A DNA stretch of 5,181 nucleotides from Bryobacteraceae bacterium. GTDB lineage: Bacteria; Acidobacteriota; Terriglobia; Bryobacterales; Bryobacteraceae. Positions 1-5,181 of this stretch are shown here, one piece after another. How positions within the stretch are numbered: position 1 is the stretch's first letter; each line of letters begins with the position of its first letter. The notes below the pieces were generated by a model. The model worked only from the letters and a program-made list of their open reading frames with translations. It did no database searches and was not told the origin of the DNA. The position numbers and the translations under genes are program-made. The stretch lies in assembly GCA_947456995.1 (NCBI GenBank), contig CANGVB010000329.1, forward strand, positions 1-5,181, given 5' to 3'.

Positions 1-287
1 AGCCCGCCTGGCGCAAGGATTGGTTCTATTCGCATCTCTTCCCGGGCAACCCGCCGGCCGTCACCATCCCCAGCAGTGAAGGCATCCGTACAGAGCGCTA
101 CAAATACTTGCGATGGGTAGATCCCAAACCGGCCGTTGAAGAAGTCTATGACCTCAAGAAAGATCCTCAGGAATTAAGAAACCTCGCTTCCACTCCTCTT
201 CGTGCCAAGCTTGAGTCTCGCTGGACTCAATGGAACAACGCGCTCGACCAATGGAGCACCAGCAAGAAATGGAGCGACCCGGCATGA
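1..287 (+). CDS. Sulfatase, C-terminal fragment (5' end outside window)
   Basis: This is the last 94 codons of a gene entering from the left, read in the frame whose first full codon is at position 3 and ending in TGA at 285-287. The fragment looks like the C-terminal subdomain of an alkaline-phosphatase-superfamily sulfatase. It has a W-R-K-D-W-F-Y segment, then T-E-R-Y-K-Y-L-R-W near residues 32-40, then the characteristic E-V-Y-D-L-K-K-D-P-Q-E-L-R-N-L-A block, and a W-rich helical tail. In this family that block closes the C-terminal domain that packs on the catalytic core. The catalytic cysteine and metal ligands are not in the window, so activity and substrate cannot be judged. The next gene is also a sulfatase with a matching E-L-Y-N-L-K-E-D block, and the two overlap by four bases, so they are probably co-transcribed. 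The sulfatase assignment is fairly sure; the subfamily is not. Confidence 0.8.
   Translation, partial: PAWRKDWFYSHLFPGNPPAVTIPSSEGIRTERYKYLRWVDPKPAVEEVYDLKKDPQELRNLASTPLRAKLESRWTQWNNALDQWSTSKKWSDPA
271..274 (+). promoter_or_regulatory. Shine-Dalgarno site for the second sulfatase
   Basis: GGAG lies nine bases before the ATG at 284, inside the 3' end of the preceding gene. It is the main reason for choosing ATG 284 over the in-frame upstream ATGs at 230 and 251, which would also place 11-18 extra charged residues ahead of the twin-arginine motif. Confidence 0.6.
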
Positions 288-1870
288 CCAGTCTCACCCG
301 CCGTGGATTTCTCGGTAGCGCTGTTAGGCGCCGCCGCCCAAACATTGTCCTTATCATGGCCGACGACATGGGCTATTCCGACATCGGCTGCTACGGCAGC
401 GAAATCGAGACACCCAATCTCAATCGTTTGGCAAACGACGGCCTTCGCTTCACACACTTCACCAACACCGCTCGCTGCTGCCCCACCCGCGCCTCTCTCC
501 TCACCGGGCTTTATTCCCATCAGGTCGGAATCGGACACATGGTAGGCGATGATGGCCTTCCGGGCTATCGAGGCACTCTCAGCCGTCAACATGCAACCAT
601 CGCTGAAGCTCTCAAGCCTGCGGGCTACAAATGCGGGGTCTTTGGCAAATGGCACGTTTGCCCGAATGGCCCAAAGCATCGAGACAACTTCCCGCTGCAG
701 CGTGGTTTCGATGCCTTTGTCGGCACACTCGATGGAGGAGGCAACTACTTTGACCCCTCGCGCTTCATGATCGGCAACGACGTACAACCAGCCGCCAAAG
801 ATGGCTTCTACTTCACAGACGTAGTTGCCGATGCGGCATCGGCCTTCATTCGTGAGCAAGAGGGAACAGGCAAACCCTTCTTCACTTACATTCCATTCAC
901 TGCCCCACATTGGCCTTTGCACGCCCAGGAGCGTGATATCGCCAAGTACGCCAACCGATACCGCGACGGCTGGGACAAGATTCGACAAGAGCGCTACGGC
1001 CGCATGAAGAAGTTGAAAGTGATCGACCCCAAGTGGGGAATTGCCGAACGAGATCCGCAGGTTCCCGCCTGGGTGGACGCGAATTCAAAAGATTGGCAGA
1101 TGCGGCGGATGGCCGTTTATGCCGCACAAGTAGAATCGATGGATCGCGCCATTGGCCGCGTTCTCGATACCCTCCGCAAGACCAAAGCGATGGAAGACAC
1201 ACTCGTCATGTTTCTCGCCGACAATGGCGGCTCAGCCGAGATTCTGAACGAGAGATCCGGCTTGCCCGCTTATTCTCCTCGCACTCACGATGGCATCCTG
1301 ATGCAGCGTGGCAATGACGGCAAAACAATGCCCGGCCCGGAAGCAACCTTCCAGAGCTATGGCCGGGAATGGACTCACGTCTCCAACACACCCTTTCGAA
1401 AGCACAAAGCAGTGGTGCATGAAGGTGGCATTGCCACTCCACTGATTGCCCATTGGCCTGCTGAGCTCAAGAGTAGGGGCCGGGTCAGTCATGAAGACGG
1501 ACATCTCATCGACCTGATGGCAACCTGCTGCGATGTCGCTGAAACCCGTCAACCCAATGCGATAGAAGGCAAGAGCCTGAGGCCCCTCTTTGAAGCCAGG
1601 TCCAGGGTTGGCCATCAGTCGCTTTTCTACGAGCACGAAGGCAGTCGCGCCATTCGCAAACAGGGATGGAAGCTGGTTGCAGACGCAAGTCAACCATGGG
1701 AGCTATACAACCTCAAAGAGGACCGCTGCGAGCTCAAGAATCTGGCTTCAGCGATGCCAGAAAAAGTCTCTGCCCTGGAGCTGGACTACAAGCATTGGGC
1801 AGCCCGCGCACAGGTTGTTGACTGGACAGAGATTCAGAACATCAGGCGAAAAAAACAGCCGCGTCCCTAG
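284..1870 (+). CDS. Arylsulfatase-type formylglycine sulfatase with a degenerate Tat signal
   Basis: The 528-residue product is a complete type I sulfatase that hydrolyses sulfate esters using a formylglycine made from cysteine. Visible landmarks are: metal ligands D27-D28 in A-D-D-M-G-Y-S-D; the signature C65-C-P-T-R69-A-S-L-L-T-G with C65 as the residue to be oxidised; the second signature G114-Y-K-C-G-V-F-G-K122-W-H124; H209 in A-P-H-W-P; D313-N314 in A-D-N-G-G; and K375 followed by V-V-H-E-G-G. A C-terminal E-L-Y-N-L-K-E-D block closes the protein. The D-N-G-G-S-A-E and H-E-G-G-I-A-T-P-L-I-A-H-W-P segments recall the planctomycete/acidobacterial arylsulfatase group (SulfAtlas S1_4 from memory, unverified). 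The substrate is unknown. The N-terminus reads T-R-R-G-F-L-G-S-A-V, a twin-arginine motif, but goes straight into four arginines and the core strand P-N-I-V-L-I, so no hydrophobic signal region exists; export is doubtful as written. No maturation enzyme is in the window. The start overlaps the previous stop, and the stop overlaps that of the opposing SDR gene. Confidence 0.93.
   Translation: MTSLTRRGFLGSAVRRRRPNIVLIMADDMGYSDIGCYGSEIETPNLNRLANDGLRFTHFTNTARCCPTRASLLTGLYSHQVGIGHMVGDDGLPGYRGTLSRQHATIAEALKPAGYKCGVFGKWHVCPNGPKHRDNFPLQRGFDAFVGTLDGGGNYFDPSRFMIGNDVQPAAKDGFYFTDVVADAASAFIREQEGTGKPFFTYIPFTAPHWPLHAQERDIAKYANRYRDGWDKIRQERYGRMKKLKVIDPKWGIAERDPQVPAWVDANSKDWQMRRMAVYAAQVESMDRAIGRVLDTLRKTKAMEDTLVMFLADNGGSAEILNERSGLPAYSPRTHDGILMQRGNDGKTMPGPEATFQSYGREWTHVSNTPFRKHKAVVHEGGIATPLIAHWPAELKSRGRVSHEDGHLIDLMATCCDVAETRQPNAIEGKSLRPLFEARSRVGHQSLFYEHEGSRAIRKQGWKLVADASQPWELYNLKEDRCELKNLASAMPEKVSALELDYKHWAARAQVVDWTEIQNIRRKKQPRP
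1867..1870. other. Shared stop codons of two convergent genes (CTAG palindrome)
   Basis: The four-base palindrome CTAG supplies TAG to the sulfatase on the plus strand (1868-1870) and TAG to the SDR gene on the minus strand (1867-1869). The coding regions therefore interlock by four bases and no room is left for an intergenic terminator; any terminator for either transcript must lie inside the opposing gene. Confidence 0.9.
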
Positions 1871-2604
1871 GCAAAGTAAAGCCCGCCATTCACTTCGATC
1901 GTCTGGCCATGAATGTACTTCGACTTGTCCGAGCAAAGATACTGGATGACATCGGCAGTCTCTTCACTCGTGCCAAGGTAGCCAGCGGGAACATTCGCCT
2001 TGAAGGCCTCAAGCATCTGCGGCGTTGAAAACACCTCGTGAAAGTTGGTTGCGATCACACCAGGAGCCACGCAGTTCACTCTTACCCCAGAGGGGGCAAG
2101 TTCCTTCGCCATCGCTTTGGTCAAACCAGAAACTGCACTCTTGGCAGTTGCATAGGCGGCAGCACCAGGGCCTCCACCATTGCGCCCGGCAACCGAGCCC
2201 ACGTTCACAATCCAACCACTCTTCTGCGCCACCATATGCGGAATCACGGCCTGTGTGATGTAGAACACGCTTGATAGGTTCAGCATAATCGTCTGCTCCC
2301 AGTGGCTCGATGGCATGTCAGGCATCTTGTGACGGCCAATCAGCGAACCAGCGTTGTTTACAAGAACATCGATCTTGAGCCCCTTGATTTGTTCGGTAAA
2401 GGCTTGAACGCCTTCCAGTGTGCCGAGGTCCGCCTGAATCAAAGTGGCAGTGGAACCTTCCACTTGAGACTGGGCCGCAATCGTTTGAGCACCCTGGATG
2501 TCACTCGAATAATGGATGAAGAGATTCGCTTTTTCCTTGGCAAAACCAAGAGCTGTGGCTGCACCAATCCCTTTGCTGGCACCGGTGATGAGAACGTTTC
2601 GCAT
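1867..2604 (-). CDS. SDR-family NAD(P)-dependent oxidoreductase, FabG-like
   Basis: The 245-residue protein is a classical short-chain dehydrogenase/reductase with a single Rossmann domain and the usual family length. It shows the cofactor motif T7-G-A-S-K-G-I-G14, D59-L for adenine contact, N83-N-A-G86, and the full catalytic tetrad N109, S137, Y151 and K155 (Y-A-T-A-K). The V-N-C-V-A-P-G segment at 176-182 and the C-terminal G-Q-T-I-E-V-N-G-G are typical of the FabG branch. K11 in the glycine motif favours NADP(H) in this family, which is inference. The product could be a 3-oxoacyl-ACP reductase or a sugar/alcohol dehydrogenase; sequence alone does not decide, and no fatty-acid genes lie nearby, so no symbol is given. 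It is expected to be cytosolic. It is transcribed towards the sulfatase, sharing four bases at the stops, and diverges from the pseudouridine synthase gene. No Shine-Dalgarno site precedes its ATG. Confidence 0.93.
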   Translation of the reverse strand: MRNVLITGASKGIGAATALGFAKEKANLFIHYSSDIQGAQTIAAQSQVEGSTATLIQADLGTLEGVQAFTEQIKGLKIDVLVNNAGSLIGRHKMPDMPSSHWEQTIMLNLSSVFYITQAVIPHMVAQKSGWIVNVGSVAGRNGGGPGAAAYATAKSAVSGLTKAMAKELAPSGVRVNCVAPGVIATNFHEVFSTPQMLEAFKANVPAGYLGTSEETADVIQYLCSDKSKYIHGQTIEVNGGLYFA

Positions 2605-2633
2605 TGAAGCTAGTGTATGTCAGCGTTTACAAT
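2604..2633 (+). promoter_or_regulatory. Candidate sigma-70-type promoter for the pseudouridine synthase gene
   Basis: TTGAAG at 2604-2609 and TACAAT at 2628-2633 are separated by 18 bases; the -10 matches consensus at five of six positions and the -35 at its TTGA core. Transcription would start near 2640, about 13 bases before a strong Shine-Dalgarno site. The -35 overlaps the first base of the divergent SDR start codon, so the two promoters occupy the same DNA. The probable operon includes the downstream quinoprotein gene. Confidence 0.5.
2612..2617 (-). promoter_or_regulatory. Candidate -10 element for the SDR gene, possibly leaderless
   Basis: On the minus strand TACACT (four of six matches to TATAAT) lies seven bases before the ATG at 2604. 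Initiation at the normal distance would fall on or one base before the start codon, giving a leaderless mRNA. That would fit the absence of a Shine-Dalgarno site. No -35 element is evident at 16-18 bases, so this is a weak prediction. Confidence 0.3.
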
Positions 2634-2652
2634 AAAGGGGATTCGCGACAAG

Positions 2653-2658
2653 AAGGAG
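2653..2658 (+). promoter_or_regulatory. Strong Shine-Dalgarno site without a canonical start codon behind it
   Basis: AAGGAG, within a longer AAGAAGGAG run, is the best ribosome-binding sequence in the window. The optimal start position (5-9 bases downstream) in the pseudouridine synthase frame falls on GTT at 2666; ATC at 2660 is only one base away from the site. No ATG, GTG or TTG exists in that frame until 2780, which is 121 bases further and inside the S4 domain. Confidence 0.6.
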
Positions 2659-2665
2659 CATCACA

Positions 2666-3415
2666 GTTAACGCCAACACAAAGAATACCGAACGGCCATT
2701 AAAGACTCTCGAACGAGTTTTATCGAAGGCCGGTCTTGGTTCAAGAACAGATGCTCGCAGTTGGATTCACGAGCGTCGCGTGAAGGTAAACGGCAGGATC
2801 GTCGAAAATCCTGAGCATTGGGTGGATCTGATCAAGGATCGAGTTGAACTCGACGACCGCCTCGTTAAAACCGTCAAGCGTCTCTACGTCCTGCTCTACA
2901 AACCTACCGGATACATCACCAGCAAAGGCGATCCTGAAGGCCGTCCTACGGTTTATGACCTGCTCAAAGACGTCCCATCGTTTGTCGGCACTGTGGGCCG
3001 CCTCGACGAAGACACCAGCGGCCTGCTGCTGCTCACCAACGACACGATGCTGGCCGAACGGATGACCAATCCTACCTTCCACGTCGCAAAGACTTATCTC
3101 GTCAAGTGTGCCACCAGACTCAGCGACGAGAGCCTCCAGAAGCTTCGTCAGGGCATAGAGCTCAAAGACGGCATGACCCGCCCCGCCAGAGTAAAGCGCG
3201 TTCGCGATGCTGAATCGAAGACCTTTCTCGAACTCACCATCACCGAAGGCCGCAACCGGCAGGTGCGCCGCATGATCGAGGCCCTCGACAGTAAGGTTCT
3301 CAAACTGGTGCGAATCCAGCTTGGCCCGCTCACCCTCGACGGCATGAAATCAGGCACCTGGCGCATCCTCACCGAAGGCGAACTCAAGGAACTCAAAGCC
3401 CTGACACGCCAGTGA
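2666..3415 (+). CDS. 23S/16S rRNA pseudouridine synthase, RsuA/RluB family (start codon uncertain)
   Basis: The enzyme isomerises a specific uridine in rRNA to pseudouridine. Numbering from GTT 2666 (249 residues), an S4 RNA-binding domain spans about residues 13-73: T-L-E-R-V-L-S-K-A-G-L-G-S-R at 14-27, then V-K-V-N-G-R-I-V. The catalytic domain follows, with Y-K-P-T-G-Y at 78-83, the motif G-R-L-D114-E-D-T-S-G-L-L-L-L-T-N-D with D114 the catalytic aspartate, K-T-Y-L-V at 142-146 and E-G-R-N-R-Q-V-R-R-M at 194-203. The domain order and length match RluB/RsuA/RluE relatives; which uridine is modified cannot be decided here. The first canonical start in frame is GTG 2780, but that would delete about half of the S4 domain. 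The coding sequence clearly continues upstream to about 2699, the frame is open back to TAA at 2633-2635, and a strong Shine-Dalgarno site sits at 2653-2658. GTT 2666 (best spacing) or ATC 2660 are the candidate starts; a base error is also possible. The quinoprotein gene starts 12 bases after the stop. Confidence 0.9.
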   Translation, partial: VNANTKNTERPLKTLERVLSKAGLGSRTDARSWIHERRVKVNGRIVENPEHWVDLIKDRVELDDRLVKTVKRLYVLLYKPTGYITSKGDPEGRPTVYDLLKDVPSFVGTVGRLDEDTSGLLLLTNDTMLAERMTNPTFHVAKTYLVKCATRLSDESLQKLRQGIELKDGMTRPARVKRVRDAESKTFLELTITEGRNRQVRRMIEALDSKVLKLVRIQLGPLTLDGMKSGTWRILTEGELKELKALTRQ

Positions 3416-3427
3416 GACACTGTAGGA

Positions 3428-5181
3428 ATGGGTCGATCCGTTCTCTTATTTTCTGTCCTCACTTTAGTAGTCGCCTCCGCGCAAGAGCACACGCCGCAAA
3501 ACGAAAAAAATCCTCTAGCCAGTGATGGCTCTGCAGCAGTCGCCGGGCGCAGGCTCTACGGCCAGGCCTGCCAGGCTTGTCACGGTGGCAACGCCGCAGG
3601 CAGTGAGCGTGGGCCCGCGCTCTCCACTGGTGCCTTCAAGCACGGGGCCAAAGACGGCGAACTCTTCCTTAACATTCGTAACGGCATCGCAGGCACCAAG
3701 ATGCCCGCCTTTGGAAAACTCGAAATCACCCAGGTCTGGCAAATCGTCAGCTACCTGCGCAGCCTCAACAGCGCCGGTGGCAAGATCAACGAAGTAGTTG
3801 CAGGAAACCCAAAGAACGGCGAAACCTTGTTCTTCGGCAAAGCCGCTTGCGCCAGTTGCCATGAGGTGAGCGGCCGTGGCGGCATCCTCGGCCCAGACCT
3901 CTCCGATGCCGCAACCAAACCCGCTGACACCATTCTCAAAAAACTCCAGGACCCTAACGACGTCCAACAAAAACGTCGTGGCCCGCGCGTGGGCACAATC
4001 ACAGTAACCACCCAAAGCGGAGAGACCATCGAAGGCATCCGTCGCAACGAAGACAGCTTCACCCTGATGCTGGCAGACCGCAGCGGCAAGCTCCATGTCT
4101 TCGACAAACAGACCCTCAAATCGCGCAAAGATCAGCCCGTCTCGATCATGCCGGCCGACTTCGCCAAGCGCTTCTCCCCCACAGAACTGCAGGACATCGT
4201 CGCCTACCTCAAGACCCTCAACGGCCGCGATTTCTCGAAGACCATCCAGGCCGCTATCCCTACCGGGCCTCTCACCTACGACCGCATCAAGAACGCCGCA
4301 AACGAACCCCAAAACTGGCTCACCTACTGGGGTGATTACGCGGGCCACCACTTCACCAAGCTGGACCAGATCACCACCACAAACGTGAAGAACCTGCAAA
4401 CCAAATGGGCCGTGCAAATGCCCGGCGATTCGATTCTTGAAACCACTCCCATCGTCGTCGACGGCATCATGTACACAGCCGGCATGCCCGGCCAGATCTT
4501 CGCCCTCGACGCGCGTACAGGGATGGAAATCTGGAAATACCAGCGGCCCCAGAAGAAGGTCAACGCTTTTGAAAGTAACCGCTACAATCGAGGCGTTGCC
4601 GTGCTTGGCAATCGTGTTTTCTTTGGCACCCTCGACGCCGCGCTGATCGCCCTCGACGCCCGCACCGGCCGCCCCCTCTGGGAAACTCAAGTCGCCGATA
4701 CGATGGAAGGCTACAGCATCACGGTGGCCCCGCTAATCGTTAAGGACAAGCTGATCGTCGGCGTTGCCGGAGGCGAGCACGGCATCCGTGGTTTTCTCGA
4801 TGCCTACGACGTCGTAACCGGCAAACGCGCCTGGCGCTTCAACACCGTCCCCGGCCCCGGAGAGTTCGGCCACAACACCTGGAAGGGCGATAGCTGGAAA
4901 CTCGGCGGCGCACCCACCTGGCTCACCGGCAGCTACGACCCTGAACTCGACACCCTCTACTGGGCCACCGGCAACCCCGGCCCCGACATGGACGGCGAGG
5001 TCCGTAAAGGCGACAACCTCTTCTCCTGCTCTGTGCTCGCCCTCGACCCCAACACCGGCAAGCGCAAATGGCACTACCAGTTCACCCCCAATGACACACA
5101 CGATTGGGATGCCAACCAGGACCTCGTGCTCACCGAACAAGTCATCGACGGCGTCAACCGCAAACTCCTCGTACAGACCAA
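3428..5181 (+). CDS. Secreted dihaem cytochrome c / PQQ-dependent dehydrogenase fusion (3' end outside window)
   Basis: The frame is open for 584 codons to the window end. Residues 1-18 form a Sec signal (hydrophobic V-L-L-F-S-V-L-T-L-V-V, likely cut after A-S-A). A class I cytochrome c domain follows: C48-Q-A-C51-H52 with M92 (K-M-P) as likely distal ligand. A second haem domain has C141-A-S-C144-H145, a long β-rich insert and M241 in S-I-M-P, resembling the planctomycete/verrucomicrobial-type heme-binding domain. From N296-W-L-T-Y-W a PQQ propeller begins, with W-docking repeats at about 358-369, 407-418, 458-469 and 537-548. By analogy with methanol dehydrogenase, E450 and N516 are metal ligands, W498 stacks on PQQ and D561 is the catalytic base. 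It should oxidise an alcohol-like substrate in the periplasm and hand electrons to the fused haems. The residue two after D561 is N563, not the Asp seen in lanthanide enzymes, so calcium is more likely. The vicinal cysteine pair expected near residues 382-383 is E-S. AGGA directly abuts the ATG, so translation probably depends on coupling to the gene 12 bases upstream. Confidence 0.93.
   Translation, partial: MGRSVLLFSVLTLVVASAQEHTPQNEKNPLASDGSAAVAGRRLYGQACQACHGGNAAGSERGPALSTGAFKHGAKDGELFLNIRNGIAGTKMPAFGKLEITQVWQIVSYLRSLNSAGGKINEVVAGNPKNGETLFFGKAACASCHEVSGRGGILGPDLSDAATKPADTILKKLQDPNDVQQKRRGPRVGTITVTTQSGETIEGIRRNEDSFTLMLADRSGKLHVFDKQTLKSRKDQPVSIMPADFAKRFSPTELQDIVAYLKTLNGRDFSKTIQAAIPTGPLTYDRIKNAANEPQNWLTYWGDYAGHHFTKLDQITTTNVKNLQTKWAVQMPGDSILETTPIVVDGIMYTAGMPGQIFALDARTGMEIWKYQRPQKKVNAFESNRYNRGVAVLGNRVFFGTLDAALIALDARTGRPLWETQVADTMEGYSITVAPLIVKDKLIVGVAGGEHGIRGFLDAYDVVTGKRAWRFNTVPGPGEFGHNTWKGDSWKLGGAPTWLTGSYDPELDTLYWATGNPGPDMDGEVRKGDNLFSCSVLALDPNTGKRKWHYQFTPNDTHDWDANQDLVLTEQVIDGVNRKLLVQT

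Larger units (their letters stand above)
2605..2665. other. Divergent intergenic region between SDR and pseudouridine synthase
   Basis: This is the only substantial non-coding stretch in the window. It holds the overlapping promoter candidates for both directions and the plus-strand Shine-Dalgarno site. I see no inverted repeat long enough to be a convincing operator or terminator, and no sign of a structured leader or riboswitch. Confidence 0.6.

Noticed and set aside
230..253. In-frame ATGs at 230 and 251 as starts of the second sulfatase
   Set aside because: They would add charged residues before the twin-arginine motif and lie deeper in the preceding gene, while ATG 284 has GGAG nine bases upstream and forms the usual ATGA coupling.
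303..545. Open frame of 80 codons on the plus strand inside the sulfatase as a small gene
   Set aside because: It lies within conserved sulfatase coding sequence and lacks its own ribosome site; only its first hydrophobic stretch is of interest, as a possible relic of the Tat signal.
227..988. Open frame of 253 codons on the minus strand opposite the sulfatase
   Set aside because: It lies wholly opposite the conserved sulfatase core and has no motif or ribosome-binding site; it is a by-product of codon bias.
1232..1693. Open frame of 153 codons on the minus strand opposite the sulfatase C-terminal half
   Set aside because: No motif, and the plus strand is clearly coding with conserved sulfatase residues.
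2780..2782. GTG as the start of the pseudouridine synthase
   Set aside because: It is the first canonical start in frame, but it falls inside the S4 domain, has no Shine-Dalgarno site, and leaves clear S4 coding sequence upstream unexplained.
3515..4690. Long open frame (391 codons) on the minus strand opposite the quinoprotein gene
   Set aside because: Its translation shows no recognisable motif, is rich in G, A, V and E as expected from the antisense of a GC-biased gene, and the plus strand encodes a protein with haem and PQQ motifs throughout.
4501..5080. Repeated short segments resembling C-T-C-G-A-C-G-C in the quinoprotein gene as a DNA repeat
   Set aside because: They encode the A-L-D-A-R-T-G-type W-docking repeats of the propeller, so the similarity comes from protein structure, not a DNA element.
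4733..5140. Open frame of 135 codons on the minus strand opposite the PQQ propeller
   Set aside because: Low-complexity V/G/A/E-rich antisense translation over conserved propeller repeats; no independent support.

Overview
The window looks like chromosomal DNA from a moderately GC-rich environmental bacterium. The mix of genes points to an acidobacterium of the Solibacter/Bryobacter kind: tandem formylglycine sulfatases, a periplasmic PQQ dehydrogenase fused to cytochrome c domains, and a heme domain of the type common in Acidobacteriota, Planctomycetes and Verrucomicrobia. This assignment is inference from gene content; no rRNA or other marker is present. All five genes share a similar G/C-rich coding style, and I see no mobile element, tRNA, rRNA or CRISPR array.

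Layout. Positions 1-287 hold the C-terminal end of a sulfatase whose start lies outside the window. Its stop overlaps the start of a second, complete sulfatase (284-1870) in an ATGA junction, so the two form a translationally coupled tandem pair. The second sulfatase runs head-on into an SDR-family oxidoreductase on the minus strand (1867-2604); the two stop codons share one CTAG palindrome and no terminator separates the genes. A 61-base intergenic stretch (2605-2665) carries overlapping divergent promoter candidates and a strong Shine-Dalgarno site. Then comes an RsuA/RluB-type rRNA pseudouridine synthase (about 2666-3415, plus strand). After a 12-base gap follows a large secreted dihaem quinoprotein (3428 to beyond 5181, plus strand), cut by the window end.

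Function. The sulfatases should remove sulfate esters from an organic substrate that cannot be named from sequence. The quinoprotein should oxidise an alcohol or similar compound in the periplasm with PQQ and pass electrons through its two fused c-type haems. The SDR is a generic NADP(H)-type reductase/dehydrogenase, and the pseudouridine synthase is ribosome housekeeping. The genes do not form one obvious pathway.

Most notable points: (1) the pseudouridine synthase has a promoter, a Shine-Dalgarno site and S4-domain coding sequence, but no ATG, GTG or TTG at the expected start; (2) the complete sulfatase keeps a twin-arginine motif but has lost the hydrophobic part of the signal, while a hydrophobic stretch can be read from the same bases in another frame; (3) the quinoprotein has two haem domains N-terminal to the propeller and lacks the usual vicinal cysteine pair. 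I found no convincing wholly new multi-gene system.
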